Source of the DNA: Planctomycetota bacterium
GTDB lineage: Bacteria > Planctomycetota > Phycisphaerae > Phycisphaerales > SM1A02
NCBI GenBank assembly: GCA_021414025.1
Contig: JAIOPG010000006.1
Coordinates: forward strand, 276,618-340,617
DNA length: 64,000 bases
Direction of reading: 5' to 3'
The position numbers were made by a program, and so were the translations under genes. Shown here one piece after another: positions 16,929 through 26,478 of the stretch; positions within the stretch are counted from its first letter, which is position 1, and every line of letters starts with the position of its first letter. Under the pieces are notes generated by a model, which did not search any database, was not told where the DNA came from, and saw only the letters and a program-made list of their open reading frames with translations.

Positions 16929-18662
16929 TCAGCGGCGGATCGATGCCGCGTGCTCGCTCCACATCGATCGAAACGCCTCCTCGAGGTGGCGCGTGAAGCG
17001 GGGGACATCCATCAGCGGCGACGCGATCATCCGGTCGCGCATTCCAGAGCGGAGCGCGGCCAGTCGCGGCGCGTCGTTGGCCAGCGCGACAGCGAGGCCG
17101 ACATAGTCGTCCCCGTCCTTGGCGACCAGTTCCTGAAGTCCGAGGTTGCCCATCTGGCTCACTCCCACGCGCCCCGCGTGGTTGCAGCCGGCGAGCACCA
17201 CCACGGGCACGCCCATCCAGAGCGCGTCGAGGGTGGTGGTGGTCCCGTTGTAGGGGAAGGGGTCCAGGCCGATGTCGACCGCGTTGTAGCGCTGCATGTG
17301 CTCGAACTGCCCGAGATCCTTGCCGAGAATGTCCAATCGCTCGGGCGAAACACTGTGGGCGGCGAATTGACCGCGGAGCAGCTCCGTCATGTACGCCGAA
17401 TCGAGGCCCTGGTATTTCAGGATCAACCGCGAGCCCGCGACCTGGCCGAGAATCTTCGACCACACGGCGACGACCTCCGGCGTGATCTTCATCGCATTGT
17501 TGAAGGAACCGAATGTGATGTGGCCGGTCTTGACCGAGGGCGGCGGCGCCACGGGCGGGCAGGGGGTCGGCGCCTGGAAGCAGGAAAAACATTCCGGCAA
17601 TCGCACCAGCTTCTCGGTGTGAAAGACCTCGCTCGCTCCAACCGGATCGGCCAGCGCATCGGTGATGCGATAGTCCATGGACGCGAGCCCGGTGGTGTTG
17701 GGATAGCCGAGCCAGGTCACCTGCACCGGCGCCGGCATTCGCGCGAAGACCGTCAGGCGGTTGAGCGGCGTGTGTCCCGCCAGATCGACCAGGATGTCGA
17801 TGGCATCAGCCTGGATCCGGCCGGCGACCTCGTCGTCGGAAAGGTTCGCGACCAGTCGCCAGTGATCCGCCTTGCTTCGGATCCGCTGGGTGACATCGTC
17901 GGCGATCAGGTTGTTGGAGTAGCAGAAGACTTCGAACCGCTTCTTGTCGTGAGCGGCGAGCACGGGCTCGATGAAATGCGCCACCGAGTGCTGCTTGAAG
18001 TCCGGCGAGAGGTAGCCGATGCGAAGCCTGCGATCGTTCGCCTCGCCGCCCGCGGGAGCAGACCGCGGCGCGAGCCGGATCGAAGGCGATTCGAAGAGCT
18101 CCCCGAACTTCCTGTGCGCCGCAAAGATTGCCGCGAGGTCAGGCCGCGGCAGGTAGTTCAAGGCGCAGAGATAGAGGTCGCGCAGAATCGACGAGTCGGG
18201 GCAGGCCGCCATGCCGCGCTCGAACTGCTCGAGCGCCTCCGTCAGTTTGCCCTGCTGATGCAGTGCGTTGCCCAGGTTGCAGTGCGCCTGCGGCTGACGC
18301 GGATCGATCTCCAGCGCGCGCCGGTAGGCCTCGATCGCCTGGGGCAGCTCCCCCAGCGTCTGATGGACCTTGCCCAGGTTGAAGATGAAGTTCACCTCGC
18401 GGGGATGGCGCTCCACGGCCTTGCGCATGAGGGTCACGGCCTCCGAGTTCCGGCCGGTCTGATGCCTCAGCACGCCCAGATAGGAGAGGGCGCGGCCGTT
18501 GCCCGGCTCGACGTCGAGGACGCGCACGTAGAGATGCTCCGCGATTTTAAGCTCGCCCCGCGCATGGTGCTGCTGCGCCATCGCGATTGCCTCCGCCACG
18601 GTCACGCGCTGCGACGGCCCGTCGCCGATCCGGACGAGGCCTGGAGGACGAGGCTTGGGCAT
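16929..18662 (-). CDS. TPR/SPINDLY-type GT41 O-glycosyltransferase, copy B
   Basis: A 577-residue copy without a SEC-C motif: a short basic, proline-rich N-terminus (MPKPRPPGLVRIGDG) leads into TPRs (about 25-170), the conserved linker LNYLPRPDLAAIFAAHRKFG and the catalytic domain from about 211. Key motifs are DFKQHSVAHFIEP, GHTPLNRL, FGSFNNAMKITP (Lys392) and FPYNGTTTTLDALWMG (Asn472). It diverges from copy C across 72 bases and ends nine bases from guaD, tail to tail. TAGGAT lies seven bases before the ATG and no Shine-Dalgarno site is present, so a leaderless transcript is likely. Confidence 0.92.
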   Translation of the reverse strand: MPKPRPPGLVRIGDGPSQRVTVAEAIAMAQQHHARGELKIAEHLYVRVLDVEPGNGRALSYLGVLRHQTGRNSEAVTLMRKAVERHPREVNFIFNLGKVHQTLGELPQAIEAYRRALEIDPRQPQAHCNLGNALHQQGKLTEALEQFERGMAACPDSSILRDLYLCALNYLPRPDLAAIFAAHRKFGELFESPSIRLAPRSAPAGGEANDRRLRIGYLSPDFKQHSVAHFIEPVLAAHDKKRFEVFCYSNNLIADDVTQRIRSKADHWRLVANLSDDEVAGRIQADAIDILVDLAGHTPLNRLTVFARMPAPVQVTWLGYPNTTGLASMDYRITDALADPVGASEVFHTEKLVRLPECFSCFQAPTPCPPVAPPPSVKTGHITFGSFNNAMKITPEVVAVWSKILGQVAGSRLILKYQGLDSAYMTELLRGQFAAHSVSPERLDILGKDLGQFEHMQRYNAVDIGLDPFPYNGTTTTLDALWMGVPVVVLAGCNHAGRVGVSQMGNLGLQELVAKDGDDYVGLAVALANDAPRLAALRSGMRDRMIASPLMDVPRFTRHLEEAFRSMWSEHAASIRR

Positions 18663-18669
18663 GGATCGA

Positions 18670-18675
18670 ATCCTA
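18670..18675 (-). promoter_or_regulatory. -10-like box of copy B
   Basis: TAGGAT on the minus strand ends seven bases before the start codon; the following TCGATCC-ATG closely resembles TCGACGC-ATG at 7489-7498. Confidence 0.4.
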
Positions 18676-18720
18676 TCGCAATGAACGGCGGGTTCCTGCC
18701 AGGCGCATTGAAATCTGACC

Positions 18721-18726
18721 TAAGAT
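18721..18726 (+). promoter_or_regulatory. -10-like box of the methyltransferase-SPINDLY fusion
   Basis: TAAGAT ends eight bases before the ATG at 18735. The leader (AAATC..CTAA..GATCC..CCATG) resembles the one before the free methyltransferase-like gene at 26479, suggesting common descent of the two promoters. Confidence 0.45.
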
Positions 18727-18734
18727 CCCTCTCC

Positions 18735-20669
18735 ATGACCACGGGCACGCCGGGCAGCGCAGCGACGAATCCACTCATCCGATTGCACATCGGCGGGCGC
18801 GAGGCGCGCGAGGGGTGGACGCTGATGAATGCGCAGCCGGGACCGGGCGTGGATGTGGTGGGCAATGGCCGCGACCTCTCCATGTTCGCCACCGGCACGG
18901 TGGTCGAGATCTACGCGCCCTACGTCTATCAGCGGTTTGGATTCCGGCGCGAGCTGGCGGCGGCCTTGAAGGAGGCCTTTCGCGTGCTGATTCCCGGCGG
19001 CGTGCTGCGGGTCTCCGTGCCGAATCTCGAAACCATTGCCAAGCTCTTCTTGGAGCCGAAGGTTCCCTACGAGGACAAATTCCATCTGCTCACGCTGGTC
19101 TACGGCGAGCAGGCCAACGAGTCCGACGCGCATCGGACCGCATTTTCCCACATGTTTCTGAGCGACTGGCTTTCCAATGGGGGCTTCAAGGACATCGCCG
19201 CGGTGGAATCATTCGGCCTCTTTCCCGACCATTCCAATCTCAAGTACGGGCCGGTTCCCCTGAGCCTGAACATGATCGCCACCAAGAAGTCCAACGCGAT
19301 GGAGCTGAACAACGAGGCCAACAAGCGGCACACGCAGGGGCAGATCCAGGAGGCTTTGGACCTCTACGAGTTGGCGATGCTGCTCGCCCCCGACAAGGCC
19401 ATGATCCACAGCAACTTTCTCATGGTCCTGAACTACATGCCCAGCCCGGACATGGCGGCGATCTTCGCGGCGCACCGGGCATTCGGCGAGCTTCATGAAA
19501 GCGGAAGATTGAAGCCCGCGGTGATCGGGCCCGGCGCTCCGCGAGGCGGCGCCTCGACCGGCGGAGAAGCGAAAATTCGCGTCGGCTATGTCTCAAGCGA
19601 TTTCCGCGAGCACGCCGTGGCGCACTTCATCGAGCCCGTGCTTGCGGCGCATGACCGGAGCACGTTTGAGCTCTTCGCCTACTACCACCACACCGCCGTC
19701 GACGACGTGACCCGCCGCCTCCAGACGCTGGTGCCCAACTGGCGAAGCCTGGTTGGAAAATCCGACGACGAGATCGCCAAGATGGTGCGCGACGATCACA
19801 TCGACATCCTGGTGGATCTCGCCGGCCATGCCGGACTGAATCGCCTTCCCGTGTTCGCCCGCAAGCCGGCGCCGGTGCAGGTGACCTGGCTGGGCTATCC
19901 CAACACCACCGGCCTGACCGCGATGGACTACCGCATCACCGATGCCTTCGCGGATCCGCCGGGCATGACCGAGGCGTTCCACACCGAGAAGCTGGTGCGC
20001 CTGCCCGGGAGTTTCTCCTGCTACCGGGGGCCGGAGAAGTGTCCGGAGGTTGGACCGCTGCCCAGGCTCAAGAGCGGACAGATCACCTTTGGTTCCTTCA
20101 ACATCTTCGCCAAGATCACGCCCGAAGTCATCGCGGTGTGGGCGCGGATCCTCAAGCGGCTGCCCACCGCCAAACTTTTTTTGAAGTACCGCGATCTGGA
20201 CACGCCCACCATGACGCAGTCGATCCTGGGCAACTTCAGGCGCCACGGCGTCGATGCTGCGCAGCTGCGGATCATGGGCGACGATCCCTCGCACTTCACG
20301 CACATGGAGCGCTACAACTCCGTCGACATCGGGCTGGATCCCTTTCCTTACAACGGCACCACCACCACCTGCGATGCGCTCTGGATGGGCGTGCCCGTGG
20401 TCACCCTTGCGGGCGTCAGCCATGTGGGACGCGTTGGCGTAAGTCAATTGAGCAACATCGGCCTGCCGGAACTGATCGCCAAGAGCAAGGACGACTATGT
20501 GGAGATCGCGGTGCGGCTTGCGGGCGACGTGCCGCGACTGACGGAGCTCCGCGCCGGCCTGCGTCCGCGCATGCTCGCCTCGCCCCTCTCGGACATTCCA
20601 CGGTTCACGAAAAATCTTGAGGCGGCCTACCTTGAAATGTGGAAGGCCTATCGCGGCAAGGCTTCCTGA
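18735..20669 (+). CDS. Methyltransferase-like/SPINDLY-type GT41 fusion, copy C
   Basis: A 644-residue fusion. Residues about 1-185 are a class I methyltransferase-like domain (LHIGGREAREGW, GPGVDVVGN, VLIPGGVLRVSVPNLE) nearly colinear with the separate gene at 26479. Its glycine loop is degenerate and the usual SHxxEH after the third strand is PYVYQRF, so catalysis is doubtful. One or two TPRs follow (about 195-240), then the GT41 domain from about 282 with HAVAHFIEP, GHAGLNRL (GHA instead of GHT), FGSFNIFAKITP and NGTTTTCDALWMG. The methyltransferase part stands where other copies carry SEC-C and most TPRs. The 3' end overlaps convergent copy D by 22 bases. The long open frame upstream of 18735 is the antisense of copy B. 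Confidence 0.9.
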   Translation: MTTGTPGSAATNPLIRLHIGGREAREGWTLMNAQPGPGVDVVGNGRDLSMFATGTVVEIYAPYVYQRFGFRRELAAALKEAFRVLIPGGVLRVSVPNLETIAKLFLEPKVPYEDKFHLLTLVYGEQANESDAHRTAFSHMFLSDWLSNGGFKDIAAVESFGLFPDHSNLKYGPVPLSLNMIATKKSNAMELNNEANKRHTQGQIQEALDLYELAMLLAPDKAMIHSNFLMVLNYMPSPDMAAIFAAHRAFGELHESGRLKPAVIGPGAPRGGASTGGEAKIRVGYVSSDFREHAVAHFIEPVLAAHDRSTFELFAYYHHTAVDDVTRRLQTLVPNWRSLVGKSDDEIAKMVRDDHIDILVDLAGHAGLNRLPVFARKPAPVQVTWLGYPNTTGLTAMDYRITDAFADPPGMTEAFHTEKLVRLPGSFSCYRGPEKCPEVGPLPRLKSGQITFGSFNIFAKITPEVIAVWARILKRLPTAKLFLKYRDLDTPTMTQSILGNFRRHGVDAAQLRIMGDDPSHFTHMERYNSVDIGLDPFPYNGTTTTCDALWMGVPVVTLAGVSHVGRVGVSQLSNIGLPELIAKSKDDYVEIAVRLAGDVPRLTELRAGLRPRMLASPLSDIPRFTKNLEAAYLEMWKAYRGKAS

Positions 20670-22624
20670 TGCTCCCGCACCATCGTCTGGTAGGCCACTT
20701 CGAGATGGCGCGTGAAGCGCGTCACATCCATCAATGGTGAGGCCTGCATCCGGGCGCGAAGTCCCGCTCGCAGCGACTCGAGCTTTTTGAGATTGCCCGC
20801 CAGGTCCGCGGCAATCCTTATGTAATCCTCCTCATCCTTGGCGATCAGTTCGGAGAGCCCGAGATTGCTGAGCTGACTCACCCCCACGCGCCCCACATGG
20901 CTGACGCCGGCGAGGGTGACAACGGGCACGCCCATCCAGAGCGCATCGCAGGTGGTGGTGGTGCCGTTGTAGGGAAAGGGATCCAGCCCGATGTCGACGG
21001 AGTTGTAGCGCTCCATGTGCGCCGCGTGCGAGGCGTCGAGACCGAGGATCGCGACCCGCTTTGGATCCACCCCATGCTCCTTGAAGATGGAGCGGATCAG
21101 GGTGCGCATGGCGTCTGAGTCCAGCCCTTGGTACTTCAGCAGCAGCGTCGCGGTCGGCACGCGCTTCAGCAGTCGCGACCAGGTCGCCAGCACCTCCGGC
21201 GTCATCTTGGAGAGCATGTTGAAGGAGCCGAAGGTGATGTGACCGTTGCGCAGCGCGGGCAGCGGACCCACGTCGGGACTCTGCGCCGGAGCCTTGAAGC
21301 AGGAGAAGCAATCGGGCAGGCGCACCAGCTTCTCAGTGTGGAACGCCTCCGTCATGCCCGGCGGATCGGCGAAGGCATCGGTGATGCGGTAGTCCATGGC
21401 ATTCAAGCCGGTGGTGTTGGGATAGCCCAGCCAGGTCACCTGCACCGGCGCCGGCTTGCGCGCGAACACCGGCAGCCGGTTCAGACCGGAATGACCGGCA
21501 AGGTCCACCAGGATGTCGATCCGATCGTCGCGCACCATCCGGGCGACTTCCTCGTCGCTCTTGTCATGGATGGGTCGCCAATTCGGCACCAGCGCCTGCA
21601 GGCGGCGCGTGACATCGTCCACCAGCGTGTGGTGGTAGTAGGCGAAGAGCTCGAACTTGCTCCGGTCATGCGCCGCAAGCACCGGCTCGATGAAGTGCGC
21701 CACCGAGTGTTGCCGGAAATCGGGCGAGAGGTAGCCGACGCGGATTTTCCGTGCCATGCCGAGTTCGCGGCCCGCGTCGCTGCCCGAACGCACCGGTGGT
21801 GTGAGCGAAGCGTCGGGGGGCATCGCGGAGGAGGCGATCGGCGATGAGCGCGGCGCCCGCTTCTCGTAGCCCGCGCCGATCTTGCGATGCTCCTCGAAGA
21901 TCTCCGCCAGGTTGGGCCGGGCCAAAAAGTTGAGGACATAGAGATAGTTGCTGTGGATGAGCGACTCCTCCGGGCTCACCTCCAGCGCCATCTTGAAGCA
22001 CTCGATCGCATCGTGAAGCTTGCCCTGCCGGTGCAGGACGGATCCCAGGTTGGTCAGCGCAGTGGTGGACTTGTGGCGCGGCTGAAGGGCGATGGACTTT
22101 CGGAAGCTCTCCGCGGCCTCCTCCAATTGGTTGAGATTCATCAGGGCCACGCCGATGTTGTAGAAGGATTCGCCCGAGGGACGGAGCTTGTGGGCCTGGC
22201 GGAACGCGGCCAGTGCCTCCGGCATCTGCCGCCGCTCGTCGTGGACCTTGGCCAGATTGTCGTGGTAGTGGAAGACCTCCGGGTGGCGCGCGGCGGTGAG
22301 CTTCATCAGCTCCAGGCCTTCGTCGCTGCGGCCGGTCTGGTGCAGCAGCACGCCGTAGTAGAAGCGCGCCTGGTCGAACTCCGGGTCGGACTCCAGGATC
22401 AGGCGGAAGAGCTCGCCCGCGGTGCGGAGATCGCCGGCCATGTGAAATCTCTGGGCGATGGCCGTGGCATCGGCGAGCGTGAATTGTTGGGCCGGTCGGC
22501 CGTCCATGGCCGGAAAATCCACGACCGGCCGCCGGCCCTTGGGCACCTCGGGCCGCAGGCAGCAGTTCTTGGCTTTGCGGCCGCTGCCGCAGGGGCAGGG
22601 ATCGTTCCGGTTGACCGCGCTCAC
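20648..22624 (-). CDS. SEC-C/TPR/SPINDLY-type GT41 O-glycosyltransferase, copy D
   Basis: Last gene of a three-gene operon; 658 residues, the longest copy. SEC-C is at 9-22 (Cys10, 12, 21, 22). TPRs run from about 40 to 250, about two more than in copy A, followed by a Ser/Pro-rich insert before the catalytic domain (from about 297). Catalytic motifs: DFRQHSVAHFIEP, GHSGLNRL (GHS instead of GHT), FGSFNMLSKMTP and NGTTTTCDALWMG. I use the GTG at 22624: its GTGA overlaps the stop of copy E, and the protein then begins MSAVNRNDPCPCGSG exactly like copy H. Upstream codons would add ten unmatched residues. Confidence 0.92.
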   Translation of the reverse strand: MSAVNRNDPCPCGSGRKAKNCCLRPEVPKGRRPVVDFPAMDGRPAQQFTLADATAIAQRFHMAGDLRTAGELFRLILESDPEFDQARFYYGVLLHQTGRSDEGLELMKLTAARHPEVFHYHDNLAKVHDERRQMPEALAAFRQAHKLRPSGESFYNIGVALMNLNQLEEAAESFRKSIALQPRHKSTTALTNLGSVLHRQGKLHDAIECFKMALEVSPEESLIHSNYLYVLNFLARPNLAEIFEEHRKIGAGYEKRAPRSSPIASSAMPPDASLTPPVRSGSDAGRELGMARKIRVGYLSPDFRQHSVAHFIEPVLAAHDRSKFELFAYYHHTLVDDVTRRLQALVPNWRPIHDKSDEEVARMVRDDRIDILVDLAGHSGLNRLPVFARKPAPVQVTWLGYPNTTGLNAMDYRITDAFADPPGMTEAFHTEKLVRLPDCFSCFKAPAQSPDVGPLPALRNGHITFGSFNMLSKMTPEVLATWSRLLKRVPTATLLLKYQGLDSDAMRTLIRSIFKEHGVDPKRVAILGLDASHAAHMERYNSVDIGLDPFPYNGTTTTCDALWMGVPVVTLAGVSHVGRVGVSQLSNLGLSELIAKDEEDYIRIAADLAGNLKKLESLRAGLRARMQASPLMDVTRFTRHLEVAYQTMVREHQEALPR

Positions 22625-24429
22625 GTCGCCACCGCGCCCAGATGGTTCTTCCACATCGTCTGGTAGGCCTGCTCCAGATTCCGCGTGAAGCGCGGGATGT
22701 CCATGAGCGGAGAGGTCCGCAGCCGCTCGCGCAGCGAGGCGCGCAGGGCCGCGAGCTTCGGCAGGTCCCCTGCAAGGCGCGCCGCGATGTCGACGTATTC
22801 ATCGAGGTCCTTGGCGATCATCTCCGGCAGACCGAGGTTGCTCATCTGGCTCACGCCGACGCGGCTCACGTGGTTGCGCCCGGCAAGCGTGACCACCGGC
22901 ACGCCCATCCACAGGGAATCGCAGGTCGTGGTGGTGCCGTTGTAGGGAAAGGGATCGAGCCCGATGTCGATCCGGTTGTAGCAGTCGAAGTGCTCCATCG
23001 GCGAGATGTTCGGGCTCAGCAGCTCGATTTGTTCGGGAGTGGCGCCGCACTTGCACAGCGCCTCCATGGTGAACTTCTTCAGGCTCGGATTGTCCAGGCT
23101 GCGGTTCTTCAGCACCAGCCGCGAGCCGGGAACGCGCTTGAGGATCGCGATCCAGACCTTCATGACTTCGGGGGTGATCTTGGCGAAGTTGTTGAAGGAG
23201 CCGAAGGTGACGCGGCCATTCTTGAGTGCGGGCAGCGCACCGACATCGGGGCTCTGCGCCGGCGCCTTGAAGCAGGAGAAGCACTCGGGAAGGCGCAGCA
23301 GCTTCTCAGTGTGCAGCGCGTCGGCCTCGCCGGGCGGATCGGCGAAGGCGTCCGTGAGGCGGTAGTCCATGGTCGGCAAGCCGGTGGTGTTGGGGTAGCC
23401 GATCCATGTCGCCTGCACCGGCGCCGGCTTGCGCAGGAAAATCATCAGCCGGTTCAGCGCGGTATGGCCCGCGAGGTCGACCAGGATGTCGATGCGATCG
23501 TGCTGGATCATCTTCGCCGCGTCTTCGTCGGGGAGCGTGTCGATCATGCGCCAATTGGGCACCGAGGCCTGCATGCGCTTGGTGGCCTCGTCGACGCGCG
23601 GATTGTTGGAGTAGCAGAAGATCTCGAACTTCTCCCGGTCGTGCGCGGCCAGGATCGGCTCGATGAATTGGCCGACGGCGTGGCCGTAGAAGTCGGGCGA
23701 GACGTAGCCGACGCGAAGTTTGGAACCGGCTTCGGCACGGGCGCCGGCCGCCAGCGGATTCACGTAGAGCCTGGGCACGAAGCTGGCGAACTTGTCGCCG
23801 AACTTTTTGTGCTCCTGGAAGATCATCGGCAGGTCGGGATGGCCGAGGTAGTTCAGCGTCAGCAGGTAGTTGCTGTGCACGTAGGCGTTCTCGATGTCCA
23901 TCGAGATCGCCGTGCGGTAGTTCTCCAGGGCCTCGTCCAGTTCGCCTTTGAGCGACAGCGCGATGCCGAGGTTGTTGCGGGGAATGGCCTGGGCATTGGG
24001 CGGCAGGCGCTTGATCGCCTCGCGGGCGAATTCAATCGCCTCGTCCAGCTGCCCGGCGTCGGCCAGTTGCTTGGCCAGCGAGCAGTGGGTGTGGCCGCTG
24101 GGCTCCAGTTCCACCGTTCTGCGGTAGCAGGCGATCGCTTCGGGATAGTTGTCGATCGACTCATAAATGAGTCCGAGGTTGTAGTGGTATTGGTAGACGT
24201 CGGGGTACTTTGCCACCGCCTGCTTCAGGAAAACGAAGGCTTCCGTGATCTTGTTGGTCTGGCAGAGCAGCATCCCCAGATAAAACATCGCTTCGCCGTG
24301 GTTGGGGTCGGTCTCGAGAATTTTTCGGTACTGACTCTCCGCCACGTCGTAGTTGCCCTGCGCGTGCAGGCGATGCGCCTCGGCGACCGCCGCGGCAAGG
24401 TTTGAATCGGGTGGGGGAGTGGAGTTCAT
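22621..24429 (-). CDS. TPR/SPINDLY-type GT41 O-glycosyltransferase, copy E
   Basis: Middle gene of the three-gene operon; 602 residues, no SEC-C motif. It starts MNSTPPPDSNLAAAVAEAHR and goes straight into TPRs (about 10-205). The catalytic domain begins near 240: DFYGHAVGQFIEP (a divergent version of HSVAHFIEP), GHTALNRL, FGSFNNFAKITP and NGTTTTCDSLWMG. The ATG at 24429 overlaps the stop codon of copy F as ATGA, and its own stop overlaps the GTG of copy D. The open frame upstream of this ATG lies inside copy F and is not part of the protein. Confidence 0.92.
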   Translation of the reverse strand: MNSTPPPDSNLAAAVAEAHRLHAQGNYDVAESQYRKILETDPNHGEAMFYLGMLLCQTNKITEAFVFLKQAVAKYPDVYQYHYNLGLIYESIDNYPEAIACYRRTVELEPSGHTHCSLAKQLADAGQLDEAIEFAREAIKRLPPNAQAIPRNNLGIALSLKGELDEALENYRTAISMDIENAYVHSNYLLTLNYLGHPDLPMIFQEHKKFGDKFASFVPRLYVNPLAAGARAEAGSKLRVGYVSPDFYGHAVGQFIEPILAAHDREKFEIFCYSNNPRVDEATKRMQASVPNWRMIDTLPDEDAAKMIQHDRIDILVDLAGHTALNRLMIFLRKPAPVQATWIGYPNTTGLPTMDYRLTDAFADPPGEADALHTEKLLRLPECFSCFKAPAQSPDVGALPALKNGRVTFGSFNNFAKITPEVMKVWIAILKRVPGSRLVLKNRSLDNPSLKKFTMEALCKCGATPEQIELLSPNISPMEHFDCYNRIDIGLDPFPYNGTTTTCDSLWMGVPVVTLAGRNHVSRVGVSQMSNLGLPEMIAKDLDEYVDIAARLAGDLPKLAALRASLRERLRTSPLMDIPRFTRNLEQAYQTMWKNHLGAVAT

Positions 24430-26342
24430 GAGGCTTTGGAACCGGTGTGCATCTTCCACATTTCCTGGTAGGCCGTCTCGAGATTCCGGGTGAAGCGGGG
24501 GACGTCCATGAGCGGGGATGCGATCATGCGCTGGCGCAGGCCGGCGCGCAATGCGGTCAGTCGCGGCACATCCGCAGCCAGACGTGCGGCGATCTCGACA
24601 TAGTCGTTCGGGTCCTTGCCGATCAGCTCCGGCAGACCGAGGTTGCTCATCTGGCTCACGCCCACACGGCCGACGTGACTGACGCCGGCGAGCACCACCA
24701 TGGGCACGCCCATCCACAGCGCCTCAAAGGTCGTGGTGGTGCCGTTGTAGGGAAAGGGATCGAGCCCGATGTCGATCGTGTTGTATTGCTCCAGATGCGA
24801 CGCATGCGGCCCGTCCTGGCCGCGCATTTCGATCGAGCCGGCCGCGACGCCATGCTTGGCGAAGATCGAAAGGATGAAGTTCTGGACTCCCGGCGCCGAC
24901 ATGCTCTTGTTCTTGAGGACCAGTCGGGAGCCGGGGACGCGCTTGAGGATCCTCGCCCACACCGCGATCACCTGCGGCGTGGTCTTGGCGAAATTGTTGA
25001 AGGAGCCGAAGGTCACATGTCCGTTCTTCAGCGCGGGCAACGGACCCACGTCGGGGCTCGCCGCCTGCGGCTGGAAGCAGGAGAAGCATTCCGGCATGCG
25101 CCAGAGTTTCTCGGTGTGGAGTTTGTCGGACTCGCCCGGCGGATCGGCGAAGCGGTCGGTGATCCGCCAGTCCATCGTGGTCAGGCCGGTGGTGTTGGGG
25201 TAGCCCAGCCAGGTCACCTGCACCGGCGCCGGCTTGAGGCCGAAGAGCAGCAGCCGTGAATTCTGGGTGTGTCCGGCCAGATCGACCAGCAGGTCGATGC
25301 CGTCGCGGCGGATGAGCTCGGCGACCTCCTCCTCCGACCGGTTGTGGATCAGCCGCCAGCTTGGGACAAGTCCCTTGATGCGCGTGGTGTAGTCGTCGAC
25401 CTGCGCGTTGTTGGAGTAGCAGAAGACCTCGAACTTCTCCTTGTCGTGCGCCGCCAGAATCGGCTCGATGAAATAGGAGACCGAGTGCTGGCGAAAATCC
25501 GGCGAGACATAGCCGACGCGCAGCCGGCGCTTCGTGCCCGCGGCCCGGTCTTCCTGGACATCGCGCGGAGGCAGGGGGCGGTCGTAGAGCCTGCCGAACT
25601 GCCGGTGAGCTTCGAAGACTTTGGCAAGGTCCGGGTCGGCCAGGAAATTGAGCGTGTACAGGTAGTTGTTCCGCATGACCGAGTCGTCCGGCGTGATCGC
25701 CAGACCGGCCTCGATACTCTCGATCGCCTCTTTCAGCTTTCCTTGCTGCTGCAGGACGATGGCCAGATTGTTGTAGAGGTTGGCGCTCTGCTCGCGCGGC
25801 TGCCGCTGGATGGCCTGACGGCAGCATTCGGCGGCTTCGTCCAGCTCGCCGATCTGCATCAGCATGGTCCCCAGATGGTCCAGGGCCACGGGCCGCGGAT
25901 CGATCGCCACAGCGCGGCGGTAGGAGGCGATGGCCTCGCTCATGTTTCCACTTTCGAAGCAGAAGTAGCCAAAGTTGAATTGGTAGAGGAAAACCTTGGG
26001 ATGCTTGAGCGTGGCCCGCTTCATCAGCTCAAAGGCCTGCTGGGCCCTTCCCATCTGGTGGTTGAGCACTCCGAGAAAGAAAAGCGCGTCGCCGTGGTCC
26101 GGGTCAACCGCCAGAATGAGTTTGTAAATCTTTTCAGCGCCCGCCGTGTCGCCGTGCTGCTGCCGATCCTGTGCGATCCGCACGGCCTCCGAAAATGGAA
26201 TCGGCTGCGACTGCAGACCGTCGGCCAGCGGCAGTGCGATCGTCCGCGCCTTGCCGGCGGATCCCCCGGGACCCTGGCAGCAGTTCTTGGCTTTCCGTCC
26301 GCTTCCGCAGGAACAGGGATCATTGCGACCGACGGTGCTCAT
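24426..26342 (-). CDS. SEC-C/TPR/SPINDLY-type GT41 O-glycosyltransferase, copy F
   Basis: First gene of the three-gene operon; 638 residues. SEC-C at 9-22 has the variant CSCGSG. TPRs run from about 40 to 240 and the catalytic domain starts near 276 with DFRQHSVSYFIEP, GHTQNSRL, FGSFNNFAKTTP and NGTTTTFEALWMG. Copies F, G and I have the same length (636-638), share DRQQHGD/NRQQSGD at the first TPR, AKTTPQVI and TTTFEALWMG, and form the most recent-looking subgroup although they sit in two operons. The 136-base gap to the divergent methyltransferase-like gene should hold the operon promoter; no clear -10 box was identified for F. Confidence 0.92.
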   Translation of the reverse strand: MSTVGRNDPCSCGSGRKAKNCCQGPGGSAGKARTIALPLADGLQSQPIPFSEAVRIAQDRQQHGDTAGAEKIYKLILAVDPDHGDALFFLGVLNHQMGRAQQAFELMKRATLKHPKVFLYQFNFGYFCFESGNMSEAIASYRRAVAIDPRPVALDHLGTMLMQIGELDEAAECCRQAIQRQPREQSANLYNNLAIVLQQQGKLKEAIESIEAGLAITPDDSVMRNNYLYTLNFLADPDLAKVFEAHRQFGRLYDRPLPPRDVQEDRAAGTKRRLRVGYVSPDFRQHSVSYFIEPILAAHDKEKFEVFCYSNNAQVDDYTTRIKGLVPSWRLIHNRSEEEVAELIRRDGIDLLVDLAGHTQNSRLLLFGLKPAPVQVTWLGYPNTTGLTTMDWRITDRFADPPGESDKLHTEKLWRMPECFSCFQPQAASPDVGPLPALKNGHVTFGSFNNFAKTTPQVIAVWARILKRVPGSRLVLKNKSMSAPGVQNFILSIFAKHGVAAGSIEMRGQDGPHASHLEQYNTIDIGLDPFPYNGTTTTFEALWMGVPMVVLAGVSHVGRVGVSQMSNLGLPELIGKDPNDYVEIAARLAADVPRLTALRAGLRQRMIASPLMDVPRFTRNLETAYQEMWKMHTGSKAS

Positions 26343-26462
26343 GTCGTGAAAAGTCTCGTGGGAAACAGCCCTCGCCTGAGGGCCGTCGTGGTCAATCAGG
26401 ACGCCGCGCCTCCACTATATCCCACTCCCGCATCGCCAACCCTTCGCCCCGGCAAATCCATC

Positions 26463-26468
26463 TAAACT
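26463..26468 (+). promoter_or_regulatory. -10-like box of the free methyltransferase-like gene
   Basis: TAAACT ends ten bases before the ATG at 26479, with no Shine-Dalgarno site in between. Confidence 0.4.
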
Positions 26469-26478
26469 GGATCCGCCC

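Noticed and set aside
16950..18734. A long plus-strand frame that runs continuously into copy C
   Set aside because: It is the exact antisense of copy B, its translation has no domain, and the real start with promoter-like box lies at 18735.
22642..24405. Plus-strand open frame of 587 codons opposite copies E and F (and similar ones opposite D, G, H, I, J and K)
   Set aside because: These follow from high GC at third codon positions; translations are His/Arg/Val-rich without domains, and they mirror the conserved glycosyltransferase motifs.
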